NCBI GenBank assembly: GCA_013002995.1
Contig: JABDLO010000530.1
Span: 1-39,096, forward strand
From: Saprospiraceae bacterium
GTDB taxonomy: Bacteria; Bacteroidota; Bacteroidia; Chitinophagales; Saprospiraceae
DNA: 39,096 nt
Direction: 5' to 3'
In this document: positions 1 through 9,707 of the stretch, piece by piece
How the letters are laid out: every line of letters begins with the position of its first letter
Position numbering within the stretch: the stretch's first letter is position 1
Translations under genes and position numbers: made by a program
Notes under the pieces: model-generated
Told to the model about the DNA's origin: nothing
What the model saw: only the letters and a program-made list of their open reading frames with translations
Database searches by the model: none

Positions 1-1
1 A

Positions 2-307
2 GTCATGGATGGTAGGGATATTACCTCTGTTGTCTTTCCTAAAGCAGAATTGAAAATTTTTGTTACAGCTGATGTTGATACAAGAGTTCAAAGGCGATAC
101 GATGAACTACTTAGCAAAGGGAAAAACGTTAAACGGGAAGAAGTTGCAGAAAACTTAAAACATAGAGACCAAATTGATACTTCAAGAGATCATAGTCCGT
201 TGATAAGAGTAAAAGATGCTTTCTTACTTGACAACACTTACCTTAACCGGAAACAGCAGTTAGAGGTAGCGTTGAGGTACTTTGATCATATTGTTTCAGA
301 GAAGTAA
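2..307 (+). CDS. cmk: Cytidylate kinase, C-terminal part (5' end outside window)
   Basis: This is the last ~101 residues of a CMP/dCMP kinase, which phosphorylates CMP to CDP with ATP in the cytoplasm for nucleotide and lipid precursor supply. The frame is already open at the window edge (a Val codon precedes the first Met), so the true start lies upstream. The family signatures are visible: MDGRDITSVVFP near the beginning (the GRDIG-type motif), then RVQRRYDEL in the lid region, and RDQIDTSRDHSPL, the RDxxDxxRxxSPL stretch that binds nucleotide. The usual length is ~225-230 aa, so a little over half is missing. It ends 72 bases before the next gene on the same strand. Identification is firm from motifs. 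Confidence 0.93.
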   Translation, partial: VMDGRDITSVVFPKAELKIFVTADVDTRVQRRYDELLSKGKNVKREEVAENLKHRDQIDTSRDHSPLIRVKDAFLLDNTYLNRKQQLEVALRYFDHIVSEK

Positions 308-379
308 AATGAGAAAGTAAAAGTCAATGATTAATATGTATATTAGTTATAATTTTTTAATTCACATATATAAAATGTT

Positions 380-712
380 ATGGGAAAATTTGAAGTGTTC
401 ACAAGCCCTAAGGATAAGAAGCATTATTTCAGGCTTAAAGCAGGAAATGGACAAGTCATTTTGACGAGTCAGGGTTATTCAAGTAAATCTGGTTGTGAAA
501 ATGGTATAAATTCAGTTAAGACCAATTGTGGCAATGATGATCTCTATGAAAAGAAGGAAGCTAAAAATGGAAAATGGCACTTTAACCTTCTCGCTAAAAA
601 CAAACAAATCATAGGAAGCAGTCAGATGTACAAAGGTCTATCCGGTATGAATAATGGAATCAAGTCCGTTCAGAAAAATGCTCCTGATGCTGCTGTTGTG
701 GTGGTAGAATAA
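380..712 (+). CDS. yegP: YegP-like protein with two DUF1508 repeats
   Basis: A 110-residue protein made of two similar ~45-residue units. Each has the pattern F..K......F.L.A.NG..I..SQ.Y.....G..NGI.SV..N (first at about 4-50, second at about 58-103). This is the DUF1508/UPF0339 layout; E. coli YegP has the same two-repeat form and length. The molecular role of the family is not established. There is no signal peptide or membrane segment, so it is probably cytoplasmic. The ATG at 380 is preferred over an ATG at 375, which is in another frame. No strong Shine-Dalgarno is seen. The gene points toward the adhesin gene on the opposite strand, and a stem-loop lies between them. Confidence 0.82.
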   Translation: MGKFEVFTSPKDKKHYFRLKAGNGQVILTSQGYSSKSGCENGINSVKTNCGNDDLYEKKEAKNGKWHFNLLAKNKQIIGSSQMYKGLSGMNNGIKSVQKNAPDAAVVVVE

Positions 713-721
713 GATTAATAG

Positions 722-760
722 TCAGATGATGCTTCCTCCTGGTGATGAAGTATCATCTGA
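722..760. terminator. Stem-loop between convergent genes, probable bidirectional terminator
   Basis: An inverted repeat pairs TCAGATGATGCTTC (722-735) with GAAGTATCATCTGA (747-760): 14 base pairs with one G-T wobble and an 11-base loop. It lies 10 bases after the yegP-like stop and covers the last two codons plus the TGA stop (753-755) of the convergent adhesin gene. No clear T-tract follows on either strand, so a classical Rho-independent terminator is not proven. Confidence 0.5.
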
Positions 761-3700
761 TGATTGTTAAGGATCCGGTCTCAGTAACATTTTCCCCTGT
801 TTCGTTTAGATATTCGATGACGTAAACATATACACCTTCTGGCACATTCTTGCCATCCATCTTCCCGTCCCAGTGCTGATCTGTATCTTCAACCAGCATG
901 TTATCCCTTCCATAAACCATATTACCCCATCTATTGAAAACTCTTACCTTGTCAATATTTAATCCATTGATTGAAGATCCGATGGTCCATTTATCATTAT
1001 TCCCATCCTCATTAGGGCTAAAAACATTTGGTATATATAGGCTTACTACTTGAAGAAGAGTCAATTCCCAACAATTCATAAATGAACAACTTCCATTATA
1101 ATATATCTCAAGACATATACTTTGAGATAACCTCGGAATAAAATCAATTCTCTCACAATCTGAATACATCACTGTGTTGCACAGATCCCCATCTACCGTG
1201 CCATAAATGACCATGGAATCCAAAAAGAACTCATCATCTGTGTTACTGGTTAGATCAACGCTCAGTGTTTGACCCTCATTTATAATCGCCGGAAAATCAA
1301 GAGAAAATTCATAGGTCTGCGGTCCATTAACTGCTATTGCTTCTGCAGATTCACATCCCGTACTATTAATGGCCTGTACCAATGGAACCTCGAAGTTAAC
1401 AACCATTGTATCTACAGCGACCAAATCACCGTTCAAGTAATACTCAAATGGTGCCTGTGATGGTGGCGGGTCTACGATTATCCAGGCTTGATCCTGGGCA
1501 TTACAAAACGGATATAAGACTTCATAGGTCCAGACCGGTAATTCTGACACATTAATTTCTAATGAATCAATGTAAACACAACCATTATAATTAACAGTTG
1601 CAATTACCTTATTAAGACCCGCTTCAGCTATTAAGGGATTAAACAGTCCAAATTCATCGACGGCTTCACTCCCACTCCATGATACATCCAAATCATTTAT
1701 ACTACTGAATACATCAATTGTGATAGGCTCTGACCGATTGGCACATACATCATCTTCTGTGGTAGCAATACTAAAGCCGATATCTTCACATGAAGCAACA
1801 CAAGATTCCAACACAAAATCCGAATGTGTACAATCCAGAGCACCAAGGCTTCTCACTTCTATACTTACCATATCTCCTTCAGATAACCCATCCAATTCAA
1901 TAAAAGTCTCATCGGTTATGATTGTTTCAGTGGAGGTTACAATTTCATAATTAACGGCATCAGCAATATCGTCCCAATCAAATATGATTCTACTATCGCT
2001 GGCAATACAGCTTACCACCGGTGGTTCAAGACGAGGGACAATATTTACAATTTGAGTTATATCAGGGGCGACACAATCGCCGTCGTTTAAGGACAAGAGT
2101 ATGGTTTTTTCACCAATTCTATTGAAGGTAATCATGTGTGGACCGGGACCATTCAGATCGTTATTGGAAATGATCTCACCATCACTGAAATCCCAGATAT
2201 GAGTCCAGGCGGCGTTACCATCAGAAGATACAATAATGGTATCTCCTTCACAACTTGCAGTCTCAACCATTATTGTAGCGGCAGGTATGGTAAGAATAGA
2301 TATAGTCTCACAAGAAGGGTCACTTGTGCCACAAGAATTGGTTACAGAAACACAAATTTCACCTCCTGAGGATGTTCCCCAATCAATGATCAGGGAATCA
2401 ACATTATTATCAACTACCGATGCCACATCAGTTGGATAGGTCCAGTTGTATGTCACTCCTGATTCAGTAAGTCTATTTACATGGTAAATCACTGAAGTTC
2501 TGTCTTCACACGGCTCAATCAACCAATTTATTCTTGCAGGTGGTGAAGGTCTTAAATTATTCAGATCGACCATCTCTGAATCAAAAACAAATAAACATTC
2601 CACACCATCAACAAAAACCACTATCTCAGCCATATAGATTCCTGATTGTGAAACACCGATTTCATAGATTTCTTCATCAGGAGCAGTTATCATAATGCCC
2701 ATAGGATCAAACCATCGAACATACATACTATCAATTACCACTGGTTGCTGATTGGTGACAACAGCCTCAAGAATGGCATTTCCATTCTCACATCGCTGTA
2801 TTATAACATCAGCCTCAACAACAATTTCTTCTATTGTTAACCTCACCAGGCTATCACATCCTTCCACACTCCTGTCATCTAATGAAAGATTTACTCCGAT
2901 CACTGGTGTATTGTAGTCTGTGCCTTCATAGGTTACAGGAAAGTCCCCTTCACAAGTGTAAATGGTGATATCCTCTCTACTAGAGGGTTCAATCACATTT
3001 ATATTAATTGATTGTACATAAATACATCCTTCAGCTGTGGTTATTGTGTCTCTGTTTTCTCCTGGGAAGAAGGTTGTATTACCTTGCCATCCTGGTATCC
3101 CATCACCATTTGGATCTTCAAGATCCGGTCCATTATAATTATTCAAGTCTTCAAGACAAATACTCACATCTGTGAAAACTTCGTCAGCAAGGATATCTGT
3201 AGTTACGGTTATACAATTGTCAGACTCTATATCACAACCATTGGTTACTGTCACACATACTTCATATGTTCCTGACTCCGGGAAGGTCCATAATGCGATT
3301 GAATCCTGGGTTTCAGGGTGCATTCCAGTGGGATAAAGTGAGGTAGGTGGATCAATGGTGTATTCATAGGTTACATCTTCCTGGCTTAAGCCACGGACAA
3401 CAGTTGAGATAGTACCTCCAGAACATAAAGTTTCTCCTACTGTATATTCGTCAGAAGTGTATGTAAATGGAGGTAAAGGGAAGGGTTGTTCACCCTCAAG
3501 CACATCAATAGTGTACATGCATTCACTACCTTGATAACCATCAATGAAGAAATAATAAACTTGTCCTAAAACAAAACCAGGTCCACCTATTTCAAAGGGC
3601 GATTCCTGAGCTTCACTCTCACAATAGAGTTTTTCAATTCCTTCACAATCACCATAAATCCCTGCCTGTACACCATCCTCATCCTGACCTCCACTACAAC

Positions 3701-4016
3701 TAAAAGGTGTTACCATTAGTCTGATGGTTTCTGATCCTGCAATAAAAGCGAACCATGACATATTATTAGGTTGTCCTCCATTCATTGAATCACATAACGG
3801 AGATGGCTGTCCATCCTGTGATGCCATTGCATCAAAAGGAGGCATGGTTGCTGTATATCCATCTAAACAATCTAACTCACAAAGAAGTGGGGCACCATTT
3901 GGCAGATTAGGGTCACAGAAAAGCCCGGCAGGTGGATTGGGCGTAGTGCATTGAGATCCCAGATAGATCGGAATCAAGATGAGGTATATGAGCCATACTA
4001 TCTTCCTTACTTCCAT
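753..4016 (-). CDS. Secreted PKD/Ig-like adhesin-type protein with T9SS type B (gliding-motility-associated) C-terminal domain
   Basis: A 1087-residue exported protein. It has a signal peptide (about 1-21, hydrophobic core WLIYLILIPIYLG, cleavage near GSQ-C) and a Cys-rich N-terminal domain (to about 175) of the type found at the front of many Bacteroidota surface proteins. PKD/Ig-like modules rich in Asp and in beta-strand patterns such as GTYEVCVTVTNGC and GEICVSVTNSCG follow. The last ~95 residues are a gliding-motility-associated C-terminal domain (IPNVFSPNEDGNNDKW, VFNRWGNMVY, WDGKMDGKNVPEGVYVYVIEY), the T9SS type B sorting signal, so export across the outer membrane by T9SS is expected. 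The ligand is unknown; adhesion is inferred from domain content. The ATG at 4016 gives the signal peptide directly. It lies downstream of, and on the same strand as, the 1790-aa protein, with 131 bases between. Confidence 0.85.
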   Translation of the reverse strand: MEVRKIVWLIYLILIPIYLGSQCTTPNPPAGLFCDPNLPNGAPLLCELDCLDGYTATMPPFDAMASQDGQPSPLCDSMNGGQPNNMSWFAFIAGSETIRLMVTPFSCSGGQDEDGVQAGIYGDCEGIEKLYCESEAQESPFEIGGPGFVLGQVYYFFIDGYQGSECMYTIDVLEGEQPFPLPPFTYTSDEYTVGETLCSGGTISTVVRGLSQEDVTYEYTIDPPTSLYPTGMHPETQDSIALWTFPESGTYEVCVTVTNGCDIESDNCITVTTDILADEVFTDVSICLEDLNNYNGPDLEDPNGDGIPGWQGNTTFFPGENRDTITTAEGCIYVQSININVIEPSSREDITIYTCEGDFPVTYEGTDYNTPVIGVNLSLDDRSVEGCDSLVRLTIEEIVVEADVIIQRCENGNAILEAVVTNQQPVVIDSMYVRWFDPMGIMITAPDEEIYEIGVSQSGIYMAEIVVFVDGVECLFVFDSEMVDLNNLRPSPPARINWLIEPCEDRTSVIYHVNRLTESGVTYNWTYPTDVASVVDNNVDSLIIDWGTSSGGEICVSVTNSCGTSDPSCETISILTIPAATIMVETASCEGDTIIVSSDGNAAWTHIWDFSDGEIISNNDLNGPGPHMITFNRIGEKTILLSLNDGDCVAPDITQIVNIVPRLEPPVVSCIASDSRIIFDWDDIADAVNYEIVTSTETIITDETFIELDGLSEGDMVSIEVRSLGALDCTHSDFVLESCVASCEDIGFSIATTEDDVCANRSEPITIDVFSSINDLDVSWSGSEAVDEFGLFNPLIAEAGLNKVIATVNYNGCVYIDSLEINVSELPVWTYEVLYPFCNAQDQAWIIVDPPPSQAPFEYYLNGDLVAVDTMVVNFEVPLVQAINSTGCESAEAIAVNGPQTYEFSLDFPAIINEGQTLSVDLTSNTDDEFFLDSMVIYGTVDGDLCNTVMYSDCERIDFIPRLSQSICLEIYYNGSCSFMNCWELTLLQVVSLYIPNVFSPNEDGNNDKWTIGSSINGLNIDKVRVFNRWGNMVYGRDNMLVEDTDQHWDGKMDGKNVPEGVYVYVIEYLNETGENVTETGSLTIIR

Positions 4017-4094
4017 GCGATCAACATTGACACCTTCCTTAGATATATTACAACGGAGAAGTATACCTTTCTACCTTTTAATTAATAATTATGC

Positions 4095-4108
4095 TAATTG
4101 CAAATGTA
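4095..4108 (-). promoter_or_regulatory. Candidate Bacteroidota -7 element upstream of the 1087-aa adhesin
   Basis: The minus strand reads TACATTTG at 4108-4101, an exact match to the TAnnTTTG -7 consensus of Bacteroidota housekeeping promoters. It lies ~85-90 bases upstream of the ATG at 4016, in the only gap between two giant genes. A matching -33 TTG is not obvious at the expected distance, so this is tentative. If real, the 1087-aa protein has its own transcript. Confidence 0.35.
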
Positions 4109-4147
4109 ATTAAATAGAGAGGATATGTTATAAAAAATCGTAATATA

Positions 4148-7100
4148 TTAACGGATTACAGTGAGATCAGCGTGGTGTATGAGTGTTTCCCCATTATCAA
4201 GAATAAATTCAGCAACCAGTGGATAAACTCCGGGAAGGGCAGGTTTATCAAGAAACGTCCCATCCCATCCGATATTTTCATCTCCTGGACCGAAGTCCTC
4301 AGCATGAAACATTCTATTTCCCCACCGATCAAATATGCTCAAAAAGTTAATATGTTTTATTCCTTTGGTCTGAGCTATGAAGAATACATCGTTACCGGAT
4401 GTAGAAGTAGGTCTGATCACATTGGGCAATTGAATATTAATAGAGGTAGGCACTGTGATAAGTACTTCATCAGTGACTGAACATCCATTGACATCAATCA
4501 ACTCCACTTCATAAAGCGTGGACTTAATGGGTTGAATGGTCTGAAATAGACACTTTGTACAGATAAGTGCTGAAGTATCACTCCATATGATCTGATCAAC
4601 AGAATCCGGGGGTACATTGGTATTGATGATCAAGTCAGTAGTGCTTCCCAGGTCTACTGTGCGGTCTTCTCCCACATCAATAGATATATCTCTTGGCGGA
4701 AACAGTGTCACTTCTTTAGATAATTCACACCCCAAGCTATCTCTTGCAATAATGGAGTAAGTACCGGGGTCCAGAAATTGAAATTCATCCTTTAGATTAA
4801 ATGGGCCACCCTCAAAAGAGAATAACAACTGCCCATATCCTCCTACTTTCTCTGAAAATGAGATCTGGCCATTTTGAAATCCTATGCAGGATGGATTTTG
4901 AGATAAAAGAATAAAATCATCAAATTCTTGTTCTGTTCTGACAACAGTAATTGTAGTATCTGCAGAGCATTTATTGGTATTGTCAATAACTTCAAGAGTG
5001 TAACTACCCGGCGATCCTATTAAAGGTCGCGGAGAATTTTCTCCTGTTATGATTGTTCCATCAGCAGTAGTCCAGTTATAGCTAATTGCATGCACTCCAC
5101 TGGAATTCGAACCATCAAGATTAATTTCAGTAACTGTGCATTGCAAAATTCCAGCTTGTTGAGCAACAGGTGTAGGGATGTACCGGTCGATAGCCACATG
5201 GACACTCTGTGTATCAATACAAAGGTTATTTCCCTGTACTATCATAAAGTACGTTCCGGAATCAGCAACCTCAACAGAAGGCTCAGCAGAGGTAAATCCA
5301 TTGGGACCCTGCCATTGAAATGAAAGGTCATCATTGACTGACTCAGCAATAATATTTCCCATTGATTCTTGACAGTTAATATCAGTTGATGCCACCAAGA
5401 AATCAGGAAGCCTCGTATCTACTACCACACGAGTTGTATCCAATGATCTACAACCATTTGGCCCGGTTGCATATACCGTATATTTTCCTGTTGTATCAAT
5501 AAATGGTCGCTGCTCATCACTAAAAAAACCATCTCCAAACCAAATGAATTCCGCATCTATGATATCGCTTGTGACTTCAAGATTTACACCACTGCTATCA
5601 CATAATAAATATGAAATGGAATCAAGGATGATCCTCGGAGCTTGGGTGTCAGATATCAATTCAACTTCATCTGAAGATGAACAGCCATTACTTCTTGAAG
5701 TCACTTCAATGGTGTAGGTTCCTGCTGTTACTGCAATTGGGTCTTTTTCATCTGATGTAAAATTATTAGGTCCTGACCATGAATAAATGGCATCAGAAAT
5801 ATTGGTTAATACATCCAGGGTCGCTTTACTGGCAATACAGGTTATGTCTTCTGCCATCCCCTGAACTGCAGGATGGATTGTATCCAAAGCAACAAAAATT
5901 GTATCCACAGAACTACATCCATTTACTCCTCGCGTCTGAAAAATATACCTTCCTCCATGGTTTACTGAAGGATCAGGAGTTGTAGACACAAACCCATTGG
6001 GGCCTATCCAGTTATATTCGGATAATGATGACATGGAATTGGCTGAGATGGTAACCTGAGGTGTGGCACAGGTGATTGTATCGCTCACTTCTAATACAAA
6101 TTCTGGAGGAATTGTATCCTTTAATATCTCAAATGTTACCAGGGTATCACAACCATTTATGCCTGTTGCCATAATCTCGTATACACCTGCTACATCAGTA
6201 TTAAATTCAGTAATATCTTGCTGGATATCGACTGGAGCTGTCCAAAATATATTTTCTGTCAATGGTCCTGCCTGAACTTCGATTTTAGAAAAAATGATAT
6301 TACAATCTATATCGTTATAGTCAACCGTTATATCCGGATAATCAATTTCAGTATTAACAACAACAGAAGTGCTGGTAACACAACCTGCTGTGTCTATTGC
6401 TTCAAGAATCCAAACCCCCGGACTTTCCACATCAAGTATAAGTCCCCCAGGAATCACAATATCTGGTCCATACCATGTGATGCTGATATCATTTTCACTA
6501 GAGGTGCCACTTAAAGTTACAATAGGATCCGGACAAGTGAGAAAGCCATCATTAACAAGTGTTAATGTAGGTGCTATGGTATCATAACCCACCATCAGAA
6601 AATCACTGTTTACACAACCATTAGGTCCTGTAACAGTAACATTGTAAGTTCCAGCTTCTAGAACCTGGGGTCTTACTTCAGTAGAAATGAAACCATCCGG
6701 GCCAGTCCAATCATAAGTAGATGGATTCATGTCAACTCCCACACTAATAGCAACTATATCAGAAGCACAAGTTATAAATGAGTTCCTGGGGGTGATCACC
6801 GGAACATTGAAGTTTTCTCTTACCTCGATAGAATCTGAATTCTGACATCCATTTACTCCCACAAAATCAACTTTGTAAGTCCCAGGTACATCTGTAAATG
6901 GTTCCTTGATTGTTCTATTGAATCCTGAAGGGCCAGTCCATGTATATGATCTAATGGGTATTGAATTTATCAATGCCAATCTCACAGAATCATTGTTACA
7001 ATCAATTTCCAGTGATGATAAATTGACCAGAGGGGTGATGGTATCAATTTTTACTTCATGAATGTAATCTGAGAAACAGCCACTCTGATCTGTAACCCTG

Positions 7101-9520
7101 ATCCTATACATTCCTGCTTCTCCGGTAAGTGGAATTTGATCAGTAATGGTTGTACCAGAATCACTCACGTAGGTAAATTGAAGATCTGTAGTATCTGATG
7201 GCAATATCAATTGAAGCGGTTCATCACAATCTATTGTATCTGAAGAAAAATCAACATCCGGAACATCTATTCCTGGCAATAAATTAAGAGATCCACTTCT
7301 TGGACATCCATTAGAACCCATAACTGTCACAGTATAAGTTCCTAAATATCCTGCTGTAGGATTTGCTGCAAAAGACTGATAATCTCCTGGCCCCTGCCAA
7401 GAAAAAGTTGGATCATTGGCATCTGTAATTACTGAAAGGTTGGTTGAGCCGGCATCACTGCACTCAATTAAAATATCATTAGCTATTAGTGAGGGAAGTC
7501 TCTCATCCCTTTCAACATTTATATCAATTGAAGATTGACACTGTTGGTCTGTTGTAACCACCACTGTATACAGACCGTCCTGATCAATAAGTGGCATGGC
7601 TATATCACTTGTAAAACTATTAGGGCCAGACCATTGATATGTTACAGAAGTAATTGATGACATTACCCCAATATTTACCTGGGGATTGGCACAATCCAGA
7701 GTATCCGTTGATGTAGTGAGCACAGGAAATTGTCGGGTATCATCGATGATGACGTTCCACGTTTCAGTGCATCCATTATCACTATTTATATTTATTGTAT
7801 AAACTCCCCCTTCACTAACAAGAGGATCAAGTTCTGAAGATGTAAATCCACTTGGTCCCGTCCATTGATATGATAAACCGGAATCATCAGCAATAGTTAC
7901 TCCAGTATTAATGGAAGGATTTACACACGTAATATCATTAGGATTGATCATCGGGTCAATGATATCAAATCCGTCCACTATCTGAACACTATCAAATGAA
8001 GTACATCCATCCACAGAAGTTACTGTTACGAGGTAAGTACCGGGGTCAGATACAACAATATTATCACCTACTCTGCTAAAAGCTGAAGGTCCATCCCACC
8101 TTACAAAAGTCAATGGCTGGCTTGATGTCATATCAATCAAGGAAGATTGATTATTACAATCAAGGACATTGTGATTAAAATCCAATTCAATAAATGATTC
8201 ATCGGCAACGACTTGAATACTTGCTGTATCTTTGCAGTTGTTGCTTTCAATTTCTAAATTATAAGTCCCAACCTGACTTACCTGAACAGTTGTTCCGTTA
8301 GTATCACTTCTTATCAGTCCATCACTTGTAAACCATCGATAGTTAATTACATCATCAGCTGTACTCATACTTCCATCAAGCATAACAGTATTTCCGAGAC
8401 AGGTCAATGAATCTATCTGTGGATCGATTTCAGCATTGATGTTGAATACATCAAGCTCAAGAATGGTCATAGTATCACACATAGGGCCGCTATATCCGAC
8501 AATGTATGTACCTGGTTCAGTATATGATTGACCATCGATATCTATCGAGGACCCGAGACATATAAATTCAGAAAGTAAGATGGTATCCTGAACATCCTTT
8601 ATCTGCACTGTAATACAAGATGGTGTAAGAGCAGCACAGGCAAGGTTATTTTCCAGTATCAATTCATATTCACTTTTAGTAGTTACCCCATTAATGGAAG
8701 GGAGAGAGTTTGCTTGTAAACTACTTACTGACAATCCGCATACTTCATAAGTCCCGGGAGCAGAAGTCCTTAAGTCTATGGAATCAACAATAGATGAAAC
8801 ATTGTCATTGAGGACTATATACTTATACACGTAATCTTCAAGTGATGGTTCCGGACCACTGTATTCAACATTAGGAAAAATCCTTAATTCCTCCTGACCT
8901 TCACAGTAATCTAAGGAAGATATACTGAAGTCTCCGGCATCAGCGACACATGAAGAGCAATCAATCCCACTAGGATCACAAAAAATAATATTCATATCCT
9001 CTATAATACCTGAACCAAATTCAACCGCATCAATTATCTTGATGGTCCAAAGTCCATTGACCGGTCCTGAATTCAAATCCTCCAGACAGCCGACAGCAGG
9101 ATAATAGCTTCCTGTATATTCTGTAAATGCAAACCAATTATTTATGTTATACCAGACAGGAAGAATCCCTGCATCTGGATTAGGAGAGAACCCACATGGG
9201 ATAAAGCTTACATCCCAGGTAATGAATTGTGTATTAGGTGAAGTCTGAAGTGAAGGACCTATCAACTGCACTTCCTGTCCTGATGGTGATACAAGGATAA
9301 TGGATACATCACCTAAAAAGTCATGTGAAAATTCAATATTAAATCCACATACACCATTGAGACTAAGGTCATCAAGCTGTGCCCCCTCTATAACAAAACT
9401 AACCAATGTTGTATCCTTATCGGTTATAGGTACCTGTGACGGTATAGAACATTGAGCCCCTAATTCATTCAAAAAGAGGCAACAAACCAACAGAATCCAC
9501 GTGGTAGTTAGGGTTCTCAA
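4148..9520 (-). CDS. Giant secreted protein: P-domain, about 15 two-cysteine Ig/PKD-like modules, T9SS type B domain
   Basis: A 1790-residue exported protein. The start codon is TTG at 9520. An in-frame stop lies five codons upstream, and the TTG start gives a textbook signal peptide (about 1-22, TWILLVCCLFLNELGAQ). Residues ~25-190 resemble a proprotein-convertase P-domain (FSHDFLGDVSIILVSPSG, and GLWTIKIIDAVEFGSG). From about residue 355 to 1540 there are about 15 repeats of ~80 residues with the pattern I.C....., W.GP.GF.S, P.V...G.Y.V.V.G.NGC. Each has one Cys near its start and one near its end, so intra-module disulfides are likely. The last ~90 residues are a type B sorting domain (LPNVIRPTS, IFDRWGNRMF, GWDGTFLDKPALPGVY). 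It probably forms a long surface stalk; the ligand is unknown. The neighbour 187 bases upstream is another giant secreted protein. Confidence 0.85.
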   Translation of the reverse strand: MRTLTTTWILLVCCLFLNELGAQCSIPSQVPITDKDTTLVSFVIEGAQLDDLSLNGVCGFNIEFSHDFLGDVSIILVSPSGQEVQLIGPSLQTSPNTQFITWDVSFIPCGFSPNPDAGILPVWYNINNWFAFTEYTGSYYPAVGCLEDLNSGPVNGLWTIKIIDAVEFGSGIIEDMNIIFCDPSGIDCSSCVADAGDFSISSLDYCEGQEELRIFPNVEYSGPEPSLEDYVYKYIVLNDNVSSIVDSIDLRTSAPGTYEVCGLSVSSLQANSLPSINGVTTKSEYELILENNLACAALTPSCITVQIKDVQDTILLSEFICLGSSIDIDGQSYTEPGTYIVGYSGPMCDTMTILELDVFNINAEIDPQIDSLTCLGNTVMLDGSMSTADDVINYRWFTSDGLIRSDTNGTTVQVSQVGTYNLEIESNNCKDTASIQVVADESFIELDFNHNVLDCNNQSSLIDMTSSQPLTFVRWDGPSAFSRVGDNIVVSDPGTYLVTVTSVDGCTSFDSVQIVDGFDIIDPMINPNDITCVNPSINTGVTIADDSGLSYQWTGPSGFTSSELDPLVSEGGVYTININSDNGCTETWNVIIDDTRQFPVLTTSTDTLDCANPQVNIGVMSSITSVTYQWSGPNSFTSDIAMPLIDQDGLYTVVVTTDQQCQSSIDINVERDERLPSLIANDILIECSDAGSTNLSVITDANDPTFSWQGPGDYQSFAANPTAGYLGTYTVTVMGSNGCPRSGSLNLLPGIDVPDVDFSSDTIDCDEPLQLILPSDTTDLQFTYVSDSGTTITDQIPLTGEAGMYRIRVTDQSGCFSDYIHEVKIDTITPLVNLSSLEIDCNNDSVRLALINSIPIRSYTWTGPSGFNRTIKEPFTDVPGTYKVDFVGVNGCQNSDSIEVRENFNVPVITPRNSFITCASDIVAISVGVDMNPSTYDWTGPDGFISTEVRPQVLEAGTYNVTVTGPNGCVNSDFLMVGYDTIAPTLTLVNDGFLTCPDPIVTLSGTSSENDISITWYGPDIVIPGGLILDVESPGVWILEAIDTAGCVTSTSVVVNTEIDYPDITVDYNDIDCNIIFSKIEVQAGPLTENIFWTAPVDIQQDITEFNTDVAGVYEIMATGINGCDTLVTFEILKDTIPPEFVLEVSDTITCATPQVTISANSMSSLSEYNWIGPNGFVSTTPDPSVNHGGRYIFQTRGVNGCSSVDTIFVALDTIHPAVQGMAEDITCIASKATLDVLTNISDAIYSWSGPNNFTSDEKDPIAVTAGTYTIEVTSRSNGCSSSDEVELISDTQAPRIILDSISYLLCDSSGVNLEVTSDIIDAEFIWFGDGFFSDEQRPFIDTTGKYTVYATGPNGCRSLDTTRVVVDTRLPDFLVASTDINCQESMGNIIAESVNDDLSFQWQGPNGFTSAEPSVEVADSGTYFMIVQGNNLCIDTQSVHVAIDRYIPTPVAQQAGILQCTVTEINLDGSNSSGVHAISYNWTTADGTIITGENSPRPLIGSPGSYTLEVIDNTNKCSADTTITVVRTEQEFDDFILLSQNPSCIGFQNGQISFSEKVGGYGQLLFSFEGGPFNLKDEFQFLDPGTYSIIARDSLGCELSKEVTLFPPRDISIDVGEDRTVDLGSTTDLIINTNVPPDSVDQIIWSDTSALICTKCLFQTIQPIKSTLYEVELIDVNGCSVTDEVLITVPTSINIQLPNVIRPTSTSGNDVFFIAQTKGIKHINFLSIFDRWGNRMFHAEDFGPGDENIGWDGTFLDKPALPGVYPLVAEFILDNGETLIHHADLTVIR

Positions 9521-9707
9521 AAATTGTAAATATTATGTGTCTAACTAAGCTCGGTAAATATAATATTATTACTTACTGGCTATTACAAGCGAGCAGTCAA
9601 AATAACATGATCTTGCATAAATAATGACATTTTCAAATAGAAAATTGCTGCCTGAAAGTAAGTAATTCTATTGAGTTATTACTCATTTCAATTTTTACAT
9701 TCCTTAT

